Source of the DNA: Eggerthellaceae bacterium | Lineage (GTDB): Bacteria; Actinomycetota; Coriobacteriia; Coriobacteriales; Eggerthellaceae | Length of the DNA: 13,614 bases | Reading direction: 5' to 3' | NCBI GenBank assembly: GCA_900754955.1 | Contig: CAAEEV010000042.1 | Coordinates: 1-13,614, forward strand | Part shown: positions 5,852-13,591 of the stretch, piece by piece | Layout: every line of letters begins with the position of its first letter | Numbering within the stretch: position 1 is the stretch's first letter | Notes under the pieces: generated by a model | What the model was told of the DNA's origin: nothing | What the model saw: the letters and a program-made list of their open reading frames with translations, nothing else | Database searches by the model: none | Position numbers and translations under genes: made by a program

Positions 5852-6883
5852 ATGAGTTTCCGCGACAACCTGCAGCACCTGCGCGCCACGCGCAACATGA
5901 CCCAAGAACAGCTGGCGATGCTGCTCGGCGTCTCCCGCCAATCCGTGACCAAATGGGAGGCCGAGCGCTCGTACCCCGAGATGGACAAGCTGCTGAAACT
6001 CTGCCAGATCTTCGACTGCACGCTCGACGACCTCGTGCAGGGCGACCTCACCGACCGCACGCCCGATCCCGCAAGCCCCGTCGTACCCGCGGGCCCGCCC
6101 GCCGACATCTGCGGCTACGACGAGCATCAACGCGCCATGGCCTGGAAGATCCCCACCGGCGTCGCCTGCATCCTCGCGTTCATCGGCATCGCGTTCTTCT
6201 TCGAGGGCGCGCTCGACCTCTCCTCATGGAACGGCCACGACGGCCTGTTCATCATCATTGTGCTCCTCGGGATTCTCGTGGGCCTCGCGTTCCTCATTCC
6301 CGCCGGCATGGCGCACACCGCGTTCGTGAAGGCGCACCCCTACATCGAGGATTTCTACACCGACGACGACAAGGCCCGCGCGCGCTCAAGGTTCTCGGGC
6401 GGCCTCATCGCGGGAATCGCGCTCGTGTTCGTCGGCATCGGGTGCTTCCTCATGCTCGAGAAGACGGCCGAGAACTACGCGCTGTTCTTCCTGCTGCTGC
6501 TCATCGCCCTCGGCGTGTGGAACATCATGCACTACAGCATGCTGCTCAACCGCACGAACGTCGCCGAGTACAACAAGAACATCGCCGACGAGCTGGAACT
6601 CGAGGACATCATGAACGCGCAGCTCGACGCCGAGATCAAAGACGCGCTCGTCAACAAGAAGCGCCACGCCACGAAAACGGGAGCCGTCTGCGGCGCCATC
6701 ATGATCCTCGCCACCATCGTCGGCCTCGGGCTGCTGTTCTACCCCATCTTCACCGCACCCGACCCCGCGCACTTCGAGCCCGAGGGAACGTCCACCATGT
6801 GGTTCTGGATGGCCTGGGTGGTGGGCGGCATGCTGTGCGGCATCGTGTCGCTGCTGATGAACGCCTTCGGAAAGCGAGAGTAA
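5852..6883 (+). CDS. XRE-family regulator with six transmembrane segments
   Basis: Encodes 343 residues. Residues about 5-61 are a Cro/CI-type helix-turn-helix (LRATRNMTQEQLAMLLGVSR, then QSVTKWEAERSYPEMDKL). A proline-rich linker (66-86) follows, then six predicted membrane helices at about 100-120, 131-153, 184-203, 209-232, 276-300 and 316-338. An acidic soluble stretch with DDDK lies between helices 2 and 3, and a charged stretch (residues 237-274) between 4 and 5. Membrane-tethered XRE proteins of this kind probably sense an envelope or ligand state, but the signal is unknown. The ATG at 5852 follows AGAAAGG by 6 bases; an upstream in-frame ATG at 5768 would add an Arg/Pro-rich leader. 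It appears monocistronic. No partner gene is adjacent. Confidence 0.88.
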   Translation: MSFRDNLQHLRATRNMTQEQLAMLLGVSRQSVTKWEAERSYPEMDKLLKLCQIFDCTLDDLVQGDLTDRTPDPASPVVPAGPPADICGYDEHQRAMAWKIPTGVACILAFIGIAFFFEGALDLSSWNGHDGLFIIIVLLGILVGLAFLIPAGMAHTAFVKAHPYIEDFYTDDDKARARSRFSGGLIAGIALVFVGIGCFLMLEKTAENYALFFLLLLIALGVWNIMHYSMLLNRTNVAEYNKNIADELELEDIMNAQLDAEIKDALVNKKRHATKTGAVCGAIMILATIVGLGLLFYPIFTAPDPAHFEPEGTSTMWFWMAWVVGGMLCGIVSLLMNAFGKRE

Positions 6884-7048
6884 CGGGCGCGGCGTCCGTT
6901 TCGTTCCCCCGTCGATCTCATCCGTTCTCGCAAGCCTTCTTCGGAATGCGCGCCCCCTCACAATAGGGGCACGTACCCGAATCTACCCACCTTTCGCCGC
7001 CGAGCACCGCCGTCGCACGCGAGCGGCATTCGCAAGGCGAGGGGAAGA

Positions 7049-8247
7049 ATGCGAGGCAACATGAAGACACGAAACCGGTTCGCCAGCGTTCTGCTCAGCG
7101 GGGTGCTCGCCTTCTCGCTCTGCCCGATCTCGGCGTGTGCCGTCGAGGCAAGCGACGGCCCCGACCGAGACAACGCGTCTCACTTAGAGCAGACCCCCCA
7201 ATCAGAAGTTTTAGCGGAAGGTTCTGAAGAGGAATCCGCCTCGACCGAGCATATGCCCTCGGAGCCGTCTGCACCATCACGATCAACGGAGGCACCGTTA
7301 ACGCATCGGGCGGCGGATACGGCGCTGGCATCGACAACGGGGACGGCAGCGGCGGCCCCTATGCCGCAGTCGCCATCAACGGCGGCACGGTCACGGCCAC
7401 GGGAAGCGGAGCCGCGGGCATCGGCGGCGGCGCAAACGTCCAGAGGAATTGCTGCACCGTCTATCTCAACGGAGGCACCGTCACTGCTAAAGCGGGGCTC
7501 CCGCCAGGGGAGCTGTCTCGGGTGACAGCGTCTACCTCAACAGCGGCTTGATCACCGCAGAGGGATCGGGCTGTCCAGGCATTGCCGCCGGCGTCAACGG
7601 CAAGGGCATCTACGCTGACAACAACGCCGTCATCTTCGCCTCGGGCTCCCCCGCCATAAAAGGCTATGCCGAACAGTCCCACTGGAAGGGCGTTATCTTC
7701 GAGAACGGGAACGGCAGGGTGTACGGCAACGTCACGCCTACGGTCGACTTCGAGATTCCGGAAAGCCGCACGATCGACTTCCCCGAGGGGTCGGTGCTGA
7801 CGCTGCCCGCGAACACATATCTACCCGACGACATCACCCTCGCCGGCAGCGGAACGCTTTTCCCCGAAGAGAAGCGCCTCACGTCTGAAGCAACCATCAC
7901 TGGAGACCCGTCCATGACCTGGACCGAAAGGCAATCGGCTTCGCTCGACCAGAGCGGCTACGCTCACACCGGCAACGGAGAGGCCGCCGTTTCCTGGTAT
8001 GCCGATGACAACGGCGCGCCCGGCAGCAAACTCGACGCAGCGCCATCGGATGCCGGCACCTATTGGGTGCAGGTGGAAACCACGGCCACGGAACTGTACA
8101 CATCCGCCGAAGCGTCGAAGAGGAGGCGCCCGTCGGCACGATCGGCGACACGGTGCAGGTGCAGCCGCCGTCGCGGCGCTCGGGTGCGCGGCGCTTGCAG
8201 GCGCGGCGATGGCGGCGGCCATCCGCGCGCGCAGGCGAATCCGCTAG
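7049..8247 (+). pseudogene. Decayed beta-helix surface protein with four frameshifts
   Basis: The piece starting at 7049 (or ATG 7061) encodes a signal peptide (basic MKTRNRF, hydrophobic SVLLSGVLAFSLCPISACA, with a possible ISAC lipobox). At about 7230-7270 the sense passes to a second frame with repeated INGGTV units (TITINGGTVNASGGGYGAGI, VAINGGTVTATGSGAAGIGG, TVYLNGGTVTA), which stops at 7549-7551. At about 7497-7515 it passes to a third frame (SVYLNSGLITAEGSG, then a VDFEIPESRTIDFPEGSVL region). At about 8110 it moves again (EEEAPVGTIGD), and at about 8150 to a last frame encoding a hydrophobic Ala-rich helix and an RARRRIR tail, ending at 8247. The original was probably a secreted, membrane- or wall-anchored repeat protein of nearly 400 residues. 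All four shifts have the same sense. The 165 bases before it, after the XRE gene, show no gene. Confidence 0.8.
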
Positions 8248-8292
8248 GAGATGTTGCTGGTGCCCTCGAACCCGGGGTTGGGCTTGAGGTCG

Positions 8293-8390
8293 CCTCCGCC
8301 GCGCACCTTAGCCTGACCCCCAGACCCGAGGGCGCCTCAGACTCGTCCCTCGACCTGAGCCCAAGCCCGAGGGTACCTCCGTCGCGCACC
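8293..8390. repeat. Short degenerate repeats between pseudogene and transporter
   Basis: CCTCCGCCGCGCACC (8293-8307) recurs with one change at 8376-8390. CCCGAGGG followed by a CCTC block occurs at 8325-8338 and 8366-8380. A partial inverted match of GGGCTT/AGGTCG and CGACCT/AAGCCC flanks the middle. The 274 bases between 8248 and 8521 hold these repeats and a promoter but no gene. Confidence 0.45.
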
Positions 8391-8452
8391 CCATGCGCTT
8401 CGCAACAAATCAGAGGCTGGCTGCTTTTCGCCTGAACTCCGACCGAGGGCTC

Positions 8453-8461
8453 TGCTACACT
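8453..8461 (+). promoter_or_regulatory. Extended -10 promoter of the EamA transporter gene
   Basis: TGCTACACT fits the extended -10 form. Transcription would start near 8468, about 54 bases before the ATG at 8522. No strong -35 is visible. Confidence 0.4.
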
Positions 8462-8521
8462 TTGCTCGCCCGCCGACAAAACGACGGAGCGAGCAGCATT
8501 GCGATATTCGAAGGGGTTCCC

Positions 8522-9430
8522 ATGGCAGCAGCATCGCCCGTAGCAGGTTACATTCTCGCCCTGATTCAGGCGGTTCTCTACGCCTGCATGGGCATTATCG
8601 GCAAGTACCTCTACGGCACAGGGCTCAACCCCCAGCAGGTCATGGTGCTCCGCTTCGTCATGACGTTCGTCATCCTCGGCGCGTTCCTGCTCGTTTGGCG
8701 CAAGCAGAAGCTGTTCAGCCGCCGTCCGCTCGTCTACGTTCAAGGCGTCTTCTTCATGAGCAGCGCCCTGTTCTACTTCCTCGCCGTCGACGAGGTGTCG
8801 GCTGGCCTCGCCACGGCGCTGCTGTATGCCTACCCCGCCGTCGTGGCGTTCCTCACCGCCATCGTGTTCCGCGAAAAGCTCACGAAACGCACGGTTGCAG
8901 CCGTTGCGCTCGCCCTCGGCGGCATCATCGCCATCGCCGGCATCCTGGAGGGCACGGTCACGCTCTCCCCCATCGGCATCCTCTACGGTGTGGCGGCGTG
9001 CGTCACGTTCGCCATCTACACCGTCATCGGCCAGAAGGTCGTGGAGAAGGAGGGCAGCTTCACCATCACGTTCTCGCTCACCACCGTGAGCCTTGTGATG
9101 CTCGTGTTCATGTTCCCCACCACGTTCCCCGAGCTTCTTTCGTTCACCCCGCTCCAGCTCGGACTCGGCGCCACCATGGCCGTGTTCACCACCATTCTGC
9201 CCGTCGTGGCGCTGCTCGCCGCCATCAAGATCATCGGCGCCACCAAGGCCGCCCTCATCAGCATCGCTGAGACGCCCATCTCGCTCGGTCTCGCCTACCT
9301 CATGTTCGGCGAGACGCTCACGCTCATGCAGGGCGTCGGGTGCGTGCTCATCGTGGTGTCGATCTTCGCCGTCACGCTGCCGCAGCGCACGAAGAAGCTG
9401 CCAGCCGAAGAGGCGGAGAAGGACGAGTAG
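8522..9430 (+). CDS. EamA/DMT-superfamily membrane transporter
   Basis: Encodes 302 residues with about ten hydrophobic helices in two EamA repeats, the normal size for the drug/metabolite transporter superfamily. The end of the first repeat shows ATALLYAYPAVVAFLTAIVF followed by REKL. The second repeat shows the parallel ISIAETPISLGLAYLMFGE followed by a final helix. The tail is charged (KKLPAEEAEKDE) and cytoplasmic. Members export amino acids, metabolites or drugs; the substrate cannot be read from sequence. The ATG at 8522 follows AAGGGG by 6 bases; the frame extends upstream to 8393 but with no ribosome site. It stands alone, with the pseudogene before it and repeats after it. Confidence 0.9.
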   Translation: MAAASPVAGYILALIQAVLYACMGIIGKYLYGTGLNPQQVMVLRFVMTFVILGAFLLVWRKQKLFSRRPLVYVQGVFFMSSALFYFLAVDEVSAGLATALLYAYPAVVAFLTAIVFREKLTKRTVAAVALALGGIIAIAGILEGTVTLSPIGILYGVAACVTFAIYTVIGQKVVEKEGSFTITFSLTTVSLVMLVFMFPTTFPELLSFTPLQLGLGATMAVFTTILPVVALLAAIKIIGATKAALISIAETPISLGLAYLMFGETLTLMQGVGCVLIVVSIFAVTLPQRTKKLPAEEAEKDE

Positions 9431-9446
9431 CAGAGCAGCGAGGGTT

Positions 9447-9517
9447 GGAGCAGCGGCGCTTCGGGGGGAGCAGCTCTTCGGGGAGGCAGTTCTTCGGGGA
9501 GACGCCGCTTCGTCTCC
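9447..9517 (+). repeat. Tandem CTTCGGGG repeats ending in a hairpin
   Basis: Three consecutive units of 16-20 bases each end in CTTCGGGG (9447-9466, 9467-9483, 9484-9499). They are followed by a perfect 7-bp hairpin GGAGACG-CCGCTT-CGTCTCC (9498-9517). The hairpin lies 67 bases past the transporter stop but lacks a T-tract, so it is at best an imperfect terminator. Confidence 0.5.
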
Positions 9518-9871
9518 AGCGCTCATGAAGAGTGCTTCGATCGGATGGCGCAGCCCAGCGCCGACGGGCGATGCGACCAGATGACGCGCACATAAGTCAC
9601 TACCAGCGGGCGCAACAACTGGATGACAGAGCTCGTTGCGCTAAACCGGGATTTTTCCAAATAATCGCCGCTTTGTAACACCTTTTCTTCCGCCGAAAAG
9701 GCCTCTCTCAGCCACACACTTACTGCGACTCGCAAAACACCTGTTCAACATTGTTCTCAGATTGAGCAATGTTTCAAAGACACTCCAGCAAAGCGCCTTG
9801 ATCTTCCGCAGATGTTACATTGCGGCATTTATTTGGAATTTAGAGGATTTTACGCAACGCGAAGACCGCGC
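9518..9871. other. AT-richer intergenic region with two inverted repeats
   Basis: This stretch is clearly AT-richer than the rest of the window and holds no convincing gene. It contains a hairpin CCTTTTC-TTCCGCC-GAAAAGG (9681-9701). A second structure spans 9747-9773: AACATTG and CAATGTT enclose CTCA-GAT-TGAG with a 2-base bulge. Neither has a clear T-tract. They may be operators, weak terminators of the convergent genes, or part of an undetected RNA. Short frames here (for example minus 9523-9735 from a TTG) lack good support. Confidence 0.4.
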
Positions 9872-10639
9872 CTACACACTGCGCGCGTACACCGCGCGCA
9901 CAAGATACTCCACGTTGCCCTCGGGCCCCGTGATCGGCGACTCGACCACGCCATCGACCGCAAATCCCACGCCCTCGAGCGCCGTACGCACCTCGTCAAC
10001 CGTGCGCAGGCGCACGGCCTCATCGCGTACAACGCCGTGGTCCGTCTCGTCGTGACGCGACTCGAACTGCGGCTTCACCAGCCCGATGAACACCGAGCCC
10101 TCGTGGCAGAGCGGCGGAAACGTAGGCGCGAGCGCCGCGAGCCCGATGAAGCTCACGTCGATCACGATGAGATCGAACGGCGCGCCGAGGTCGACGGGAT
10201 CGGCCGTCTTGATGTTGGTGCGCTCGAACACGCGCACGCGCTCGTCCTGCCGCAGCTTCCAGGCGAGCTGGCCGTAGTTCACGTCAACGCATGTCACGCT
10301 CGTCGCGCCCGCCTGCAGCAGACAGTCGGTGAAGCCGCCCGTCGACGAGCCGATGTCGATGCAGCGCAAGCCGCGCACGTCCTGCCCGAACGCGTCGAGT
10401 GCGCCCTGGAGCTTTCGCCCGCCGCGCGACACGTACTGGCGGCGGCCCTTCACGAAGATGTCGGCATCGGGGCGCACCTTCACCGCCGCGCTCGACACGT
10501 ACACGTCGTCCACGCGCACTTCGCGCGCCATGCACGCCCGCAGCACCTCGCCCGCGTCGGCGAACACGCCGCGCTCCACAAGAAGGTCGTCGAGCCGCAC
10601 CTTCTTCGGTTTCTTGATCTGCTCCGTCGGTTTCGCCAT
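9872..10639 (-). CDS. tlyA: TlyA-family rRNA 2'-O-methyltransferase
   Basis: Encodes 255 residues, typical of TlyA, which methylates the 2'-OH of cytidines in 16S and/or 23S rRNA using SAM and influences sensitivity to capreomycin-type antibiotics. Residues about 14-70 are an S4 RNA-binding domain (VRLDDLLVERGVF, ACMAREVRVDDVYV). The methyltransferase domain has the SAM motif IDIGSSTGGFTDCLLQ (94-109) and a likely K-D-K-E catalytic set: K76 in SRGGRKLQGAL, D161 in VIDVSFIGL, K189 in LVKPQFE and E244 in GNVEYLV. The ribosome site before the ATG at 10639 is weak. In many bacteria tlyA lies with nadK and recN; here its neighbours are a LuxR regulator upstream and an empty region downstream. Confidence 0.95.
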   Translation of the reverse strand: MAKPTEQIKKPKKVRLDDLLVERGVFADAGEVLRACMAREVRVDDVYVSSAAVKVRPDADIFVKGRRQYVSRGGRKLQGALDAFGQDVRGLRCIDIGSSTGGFTDCLLQAGATSVTCVDVNYGQLAWKLRQDERVRVFERTNIKTADPVDLGAPFDLIVIDVSFIGLAALAPTFPPLCHEGSVFIGLVKPQFESRHDETDHGVVRDEAVRLRTVDEVRTALEGVGFAVDGVVESPITGPEGNVEYLVRAVYARSV

Positions 10640-10681
10640 GCGCCAGCCCGTCTCGCCTCGGTGGTCCGTTCTGCTCAGTGC

Positions 10682-10687
10682 AGTATA
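10682..10687 (-). promoter_or_regulatory. Likely -10 box of tlyA
   Basis: TATACT on the minus strand lies 42 bases before the tlyA ATG, in the 87-base gap after the LuxR gene. No good -35 is visible 17 bases upstream, where the sequence is GC-rich. Confidence 0.4.
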
Positions 10688-10726
10688 CCGCGCGGACGCG
10701 GGCGCACGCCCGGGCGCCGCCCGCCG

Positions 10727-13591
10727 CTACGCGAGTCCGAGGTCGGCCGCACGCACCATGAGGTCGGCGAACTTGCCCACGCCGAACTTTGCGTAAAGAT
10801 GGGAGAGATGCGTCTTCACGGTGTTCTCGGTGACGCAGAGCTCCTTGGCGATCTCCCCGCGGTTGAGCCCCGCCGCCGCAAGCCGCAGCACATCGCGCTC
10901 GCGCGCCGTGAGCGCGATGTCGGGAATGCCGCGCAGGTCATCGACGCCCAGCCCGTCATCGCCCGGCACCTTGAAGTCGGCACGGCGCATGAGCCTGCGC
11001 GCAAACGAGCGCTGCTCGTGGCTCGGCGTCGCAGCCTGCAGGTAGGCTACGAGCAGCGGACGCGCCGCCTTTGCGCGCAGCACGAACGGCATCACGAGCG
11101 CCTGCGCCGCAGCCGCCGACAGAACCTCGCCCAACGCGAGAAACGCCCGGGCGCGATCGCCGAGCGAGAAGCGCAGGATCGCCAGATCGAGCAGCAGCCC
11201 CGGCTCCATCTGCCCGAACCCCACCGCACGCACGCGCACGAGCAGCCCCTCCAGGCGTTCCGCCGTGACGCGAGAGACCTCCGGCTCGCAGGCGAGATCG
11301 ACGTATTCCCAGCCCAGACGCGAGAACGCGGTGTCTGCATACGGCGATCCGGCGAACTCCTCGCACATCGCGCGCGCCGTGGAAGCTTTGCCGGCCCCCA
11401 AGCAGATCAGCGCACGCGCAAGAAACGGCAGAGGCGCTATGCCGCGCGGCACCGTCATGCGACGCGACTCGAGCAGATCGATCGCTTCGAGCAGAACCAG
11501 ATCGGCCCGCTCGGCCTGCCCGTCGCACACGAGCGCGAGCGCGTACACGATGCTCCACTCGAGGAACATGTCGATGTTGCGATGCGGCGACAGAGACGCG
11601 CGCAGCATCTCGAGCTTATCGCAAGCGCCCTCGCGTTCTCCGCGCAGCAGCGCGAGCAGCACCCCGAGCGTCGCCGCCGCCGAGTGCGCGGGGAAATCGC
11701 ACGGATAGCGCACCTCGACGGCGCGGCACACGCGCTCCGCCTCGGCGGTCTCGCCTTGAATGAACAGGGAAAACGCCGTTTCATACAGGTTGATGGCCGC
11801 CATGTACCCGAACGCGTACTTCTCGGTGGCGGCCTCCATCTTGCGGTGGTACTCCATGCCGAGGGCGAGCTCTCCCTGCTGGTCGTAGGACTCCGCGTAG
11901 CAGTTGATGAGGAAGATGCGCAGGGGCAGGCACGCCTCGCTCTGCACGAGGGGCGTCACCTCATCCGCCAGCGCAATGCCCTCGTCGAAGCGGTTCTGCA
12001 GGCAGAGGCGCTTGATCTCCACCACGCGCAGAGAGAGCGCCATGCCCTCGGAGAGCGCGGCGCCCGGCGCCCGCTCGGTCTGCTCGACCCAGAACCCGGC
12101 GTTGCCCAAATCCGCTGCGAGGATGTACGCCCAGGCGGCGAGCAGGCAGAACTCGACGGGGAGCTCGTCGATCCCGGAGGGCAGCCGACGGTCCTGCATG
12201 ATGCGCGACAGCTCCCCGAGGCTCTCCTCGGGGAAGGCGACGCGGGCGAGGTTGAGCAGATCCTCGCGCTCGGAGGCGAGCATCTGATGGCGCGCCGCCA
12301 GGATCGGCTCGCCGTGGCGGATAAGCCAGTGCGCCGCGCGCAGGTTATGCACCCGCGACTCGTGCTGCGGGATGGCCCGCGCACGTTCCCTCAGCCAGTC
12401 GGCCCACAGCGGCTGGTAGGCGAACCGCTCGCGACGAGCGTCGAGCGGCACCGTGAAAAGGCTGTGCTTGCAGAGGTACGCAAGCACCTCCGCCGAATCA
12501 CCCGAGTCGAGCATGTAATCGCACAAGCGCGGCGTGAGATACGGAAGATGCGCGGTTGCGAGAAGAAACGCCTTTACCCGGTCGGGCAGCGGCTCGAACA
12601 CCTCGAAGCTGAAGAAGCCCCACAGCCCGTCGACCGAACCCGAGAACTCCCGGTCGAACGCGCCCACGTCGTCTGTCGCGCCGATCCCCTCGAGCGCCAC
12701 CTTGAGTCCGAGCAGCCAGCCGCCCGTCTTCTCGCGCAGCGCGTCGACGAGAGCGGCGCCGAGCTTCCGTCCGCAGATGCGCTCGGCCATGACGGCGACC
12801 TCGTCGGTCGTGTAGGCGAGATCGTCCGCCGTGAGCGACAGCGGCGTCTCGATGATCGGAACGTTCGGGAAGTCGTACTTCGAGCACTGCATGCGCAGCG
12901 ACAGGTAGCAATGCAGATGCGGCGTGCAGCTCACGGCGAAGCGCATGAACTGCTCACCCACCGGTTCGCCGCCGATGAGGTCGAAGCACTCCATGATGAG
13001 CACGAGCGGATGAGCGAGGCTCGTCACTTCGGCGATGAGGTTGGAAAGGGCCCACGTCGTCGCAAGCGATCCGTCGTCCTCCAGAGCCTCGAAGCGTTCG
13101 CGGCGGTCGGGGAAGGCGCCCGCAAGCGCACAGCGCAGGTTGAGCCAAAAACGCGCCTCGTCGACGTCGAGGCGGTCGACCGTGAACCACACGACCGTCG
13201 CGCCCTCGGCCGCAGCGCTCTCGTGCCAATCGAGCAGAGCGGTCGTCTTGCCGAACCCCTCGGCCGCCGAGATGAAGGTGAGCTTCTGCGACATGCCGCG
13301 CCGCAGCAGCGCCGTCACGCGCGGGCGGGGCAGGTGCACCGAAGGAGCAAGCGGCGGAATGGACTTGGACAGCAGCGGAACGAGCGGAGGCTTCGCCTGC
13401 GCTGACGCAGGATCCGCAGCCGCCGTGGAAACCCCGCCCCGCTCGGCCTGCGACGCTGCGCTCGCCGCGTTCGCGGACAGGACGTCCTTCCCCTCTGCCA
13501 CACTCTCCCCCTTCGATCTCTTCCAGCCGCCAAGCGCCGCCGCATCCGCACCGCAGCCGCCCTGCACCCTGCGCCGCGCACGCGTGCTCAT
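10727..13591 (-). CDS. Large MalT-like (LAL) LuxR-family transcriptional regulator
   Basis: Encodes 954 residues with the architecture of large ATP-binding LuxR activators. Residues 1 to about 75 are Ala/Ser-rich low complexity. An NTPase domain follows, with P-loop AAEGFGKTT (K115, the usual form being APAGFGKTT). Its Walker B region is LVLIMECFDLI (196-206), where relatives usually have LVLDDYHLI, so the first acid is Glu and the second position Cys. The central 450 residues are helical, TPR-like repeats (for example AAWAYILAADLGNAGFWVEQ). The C-terminus from about 894 is a clear LuxR helix-turn-helix (LTARERDVLRLAAAGLNRGE, then NTVKTHLSHLYAKF). The ATG at 13591 has no clear ribosome site. 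A GTG at 13501 follows AAGGGGGAG closely and would remove 30 residues of low complexity. The effector and regulon are unknown; neighbouring genes give no clue. Confidence 0.9.
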   Translation of the reverse strand: MSTRARRRVQGGCGADAAALGGWKRSKGESVAEGKDVLSANAASAASQAERGGVSTAAADPASAQAKPPLVPLLSKSIPPLAPSVHLPRPRVTALLRRGMSQKLTFISAAEGFGKTTALLDWHESAAAEGATVVWFTVDRLDVDEARFWLNLRCALAGAFPDRRERFEALEDDGSLATTWALSNLIAEVTSLAHPLVLIMECFDLIGGEPVGEQFMRFAVSCTPHLHCYLSLRMQCSKYDFPNVPIIETPLSLTADDLAYTTDEVAVMAERICGRKLGAALVDALREKTGGWLLGLKVALEGIGATDDVGAFDREFSGSVDGLWGFFSFEVFEPLPDRVKAFLLATAHLPYLTPRLCDYMLDSGDSAEVLAYLCKHSLFTVPLDARRERFAYQPLWADWLRERARAIPQHESRVHNLRAAHWLIRHGEPILAARHQMLASEREDLLNLARVAFPEESLGELSRIMQDRRLPSGIDELPVEFCLLAAWAYILAADLGNAGFWVEQTERAPGAALSEGMALSLRVVEIKRLCLQNRFDEGIALADEVTPLVQSEACLPLRIFLINCYAESYDQQGELALGMEYHRKMEAATEKYAFGYMAAINLYETAFSLFIQGETAEAERVCRAVEVRYPCDFPAHSAAATLGVLLALLRGEREGACDKLEMLRASLSPHRNIDMFLEWSIVYALALVCDGQAERADLVLLEAIDLLESRRMTVPRGIAPLPFLARALICLGAGKASTARAMCEEFAGSPYADTAFSRLGWEYVDLACEPEVSRVTAERLEGLLVRVRAVGFGQMEPGLLLDLAILRFSLGDRARAFLALGEVLSAAAAQALVMPFVLRAKAARPLLVAYLQAATPSHEQRSFARRLMRRADFKVPGDDGLGVDDLRGIPDIALTARERDVLRLAAAGLNRGEIAKELCVTENTVKTHLSHLYAKFGVGKFADLMVRAADLGLA

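Noticed and set aside
8060..9526. 488-residue minus-strand frame opposite the EamA transporter
   Set aside because: The charged His/Asp/Glu/Arg-rich translation mirrors the hydrophobic transporter codons and has no domain.
9523..9735. Possible 70-residue minus-strand protein from a TTG start
   Set aside because: There is a weak AGG at acceptable spacing and a plausible amphipathic sequence, but no recognisable family, a rare start codon, and overlap with the 9681-9701 hairpin. Not strong enough to call.
9747..9780. Second, degenerate parS site
   Set aside because: Only the half TGTTTCA matches; the palindrome present is a different one (AACATTG/CAATGTT).
9812..13405. Plus-strand frame of 1197 residues over tlyA and the LuxR gene
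   Set aside because: It spans two well-supported minus-strand genes and the gap between them. Its Arg/His/Leu-rich composition is an antisense artefact; exceptional length alone is not evidence in high-GC sequence.
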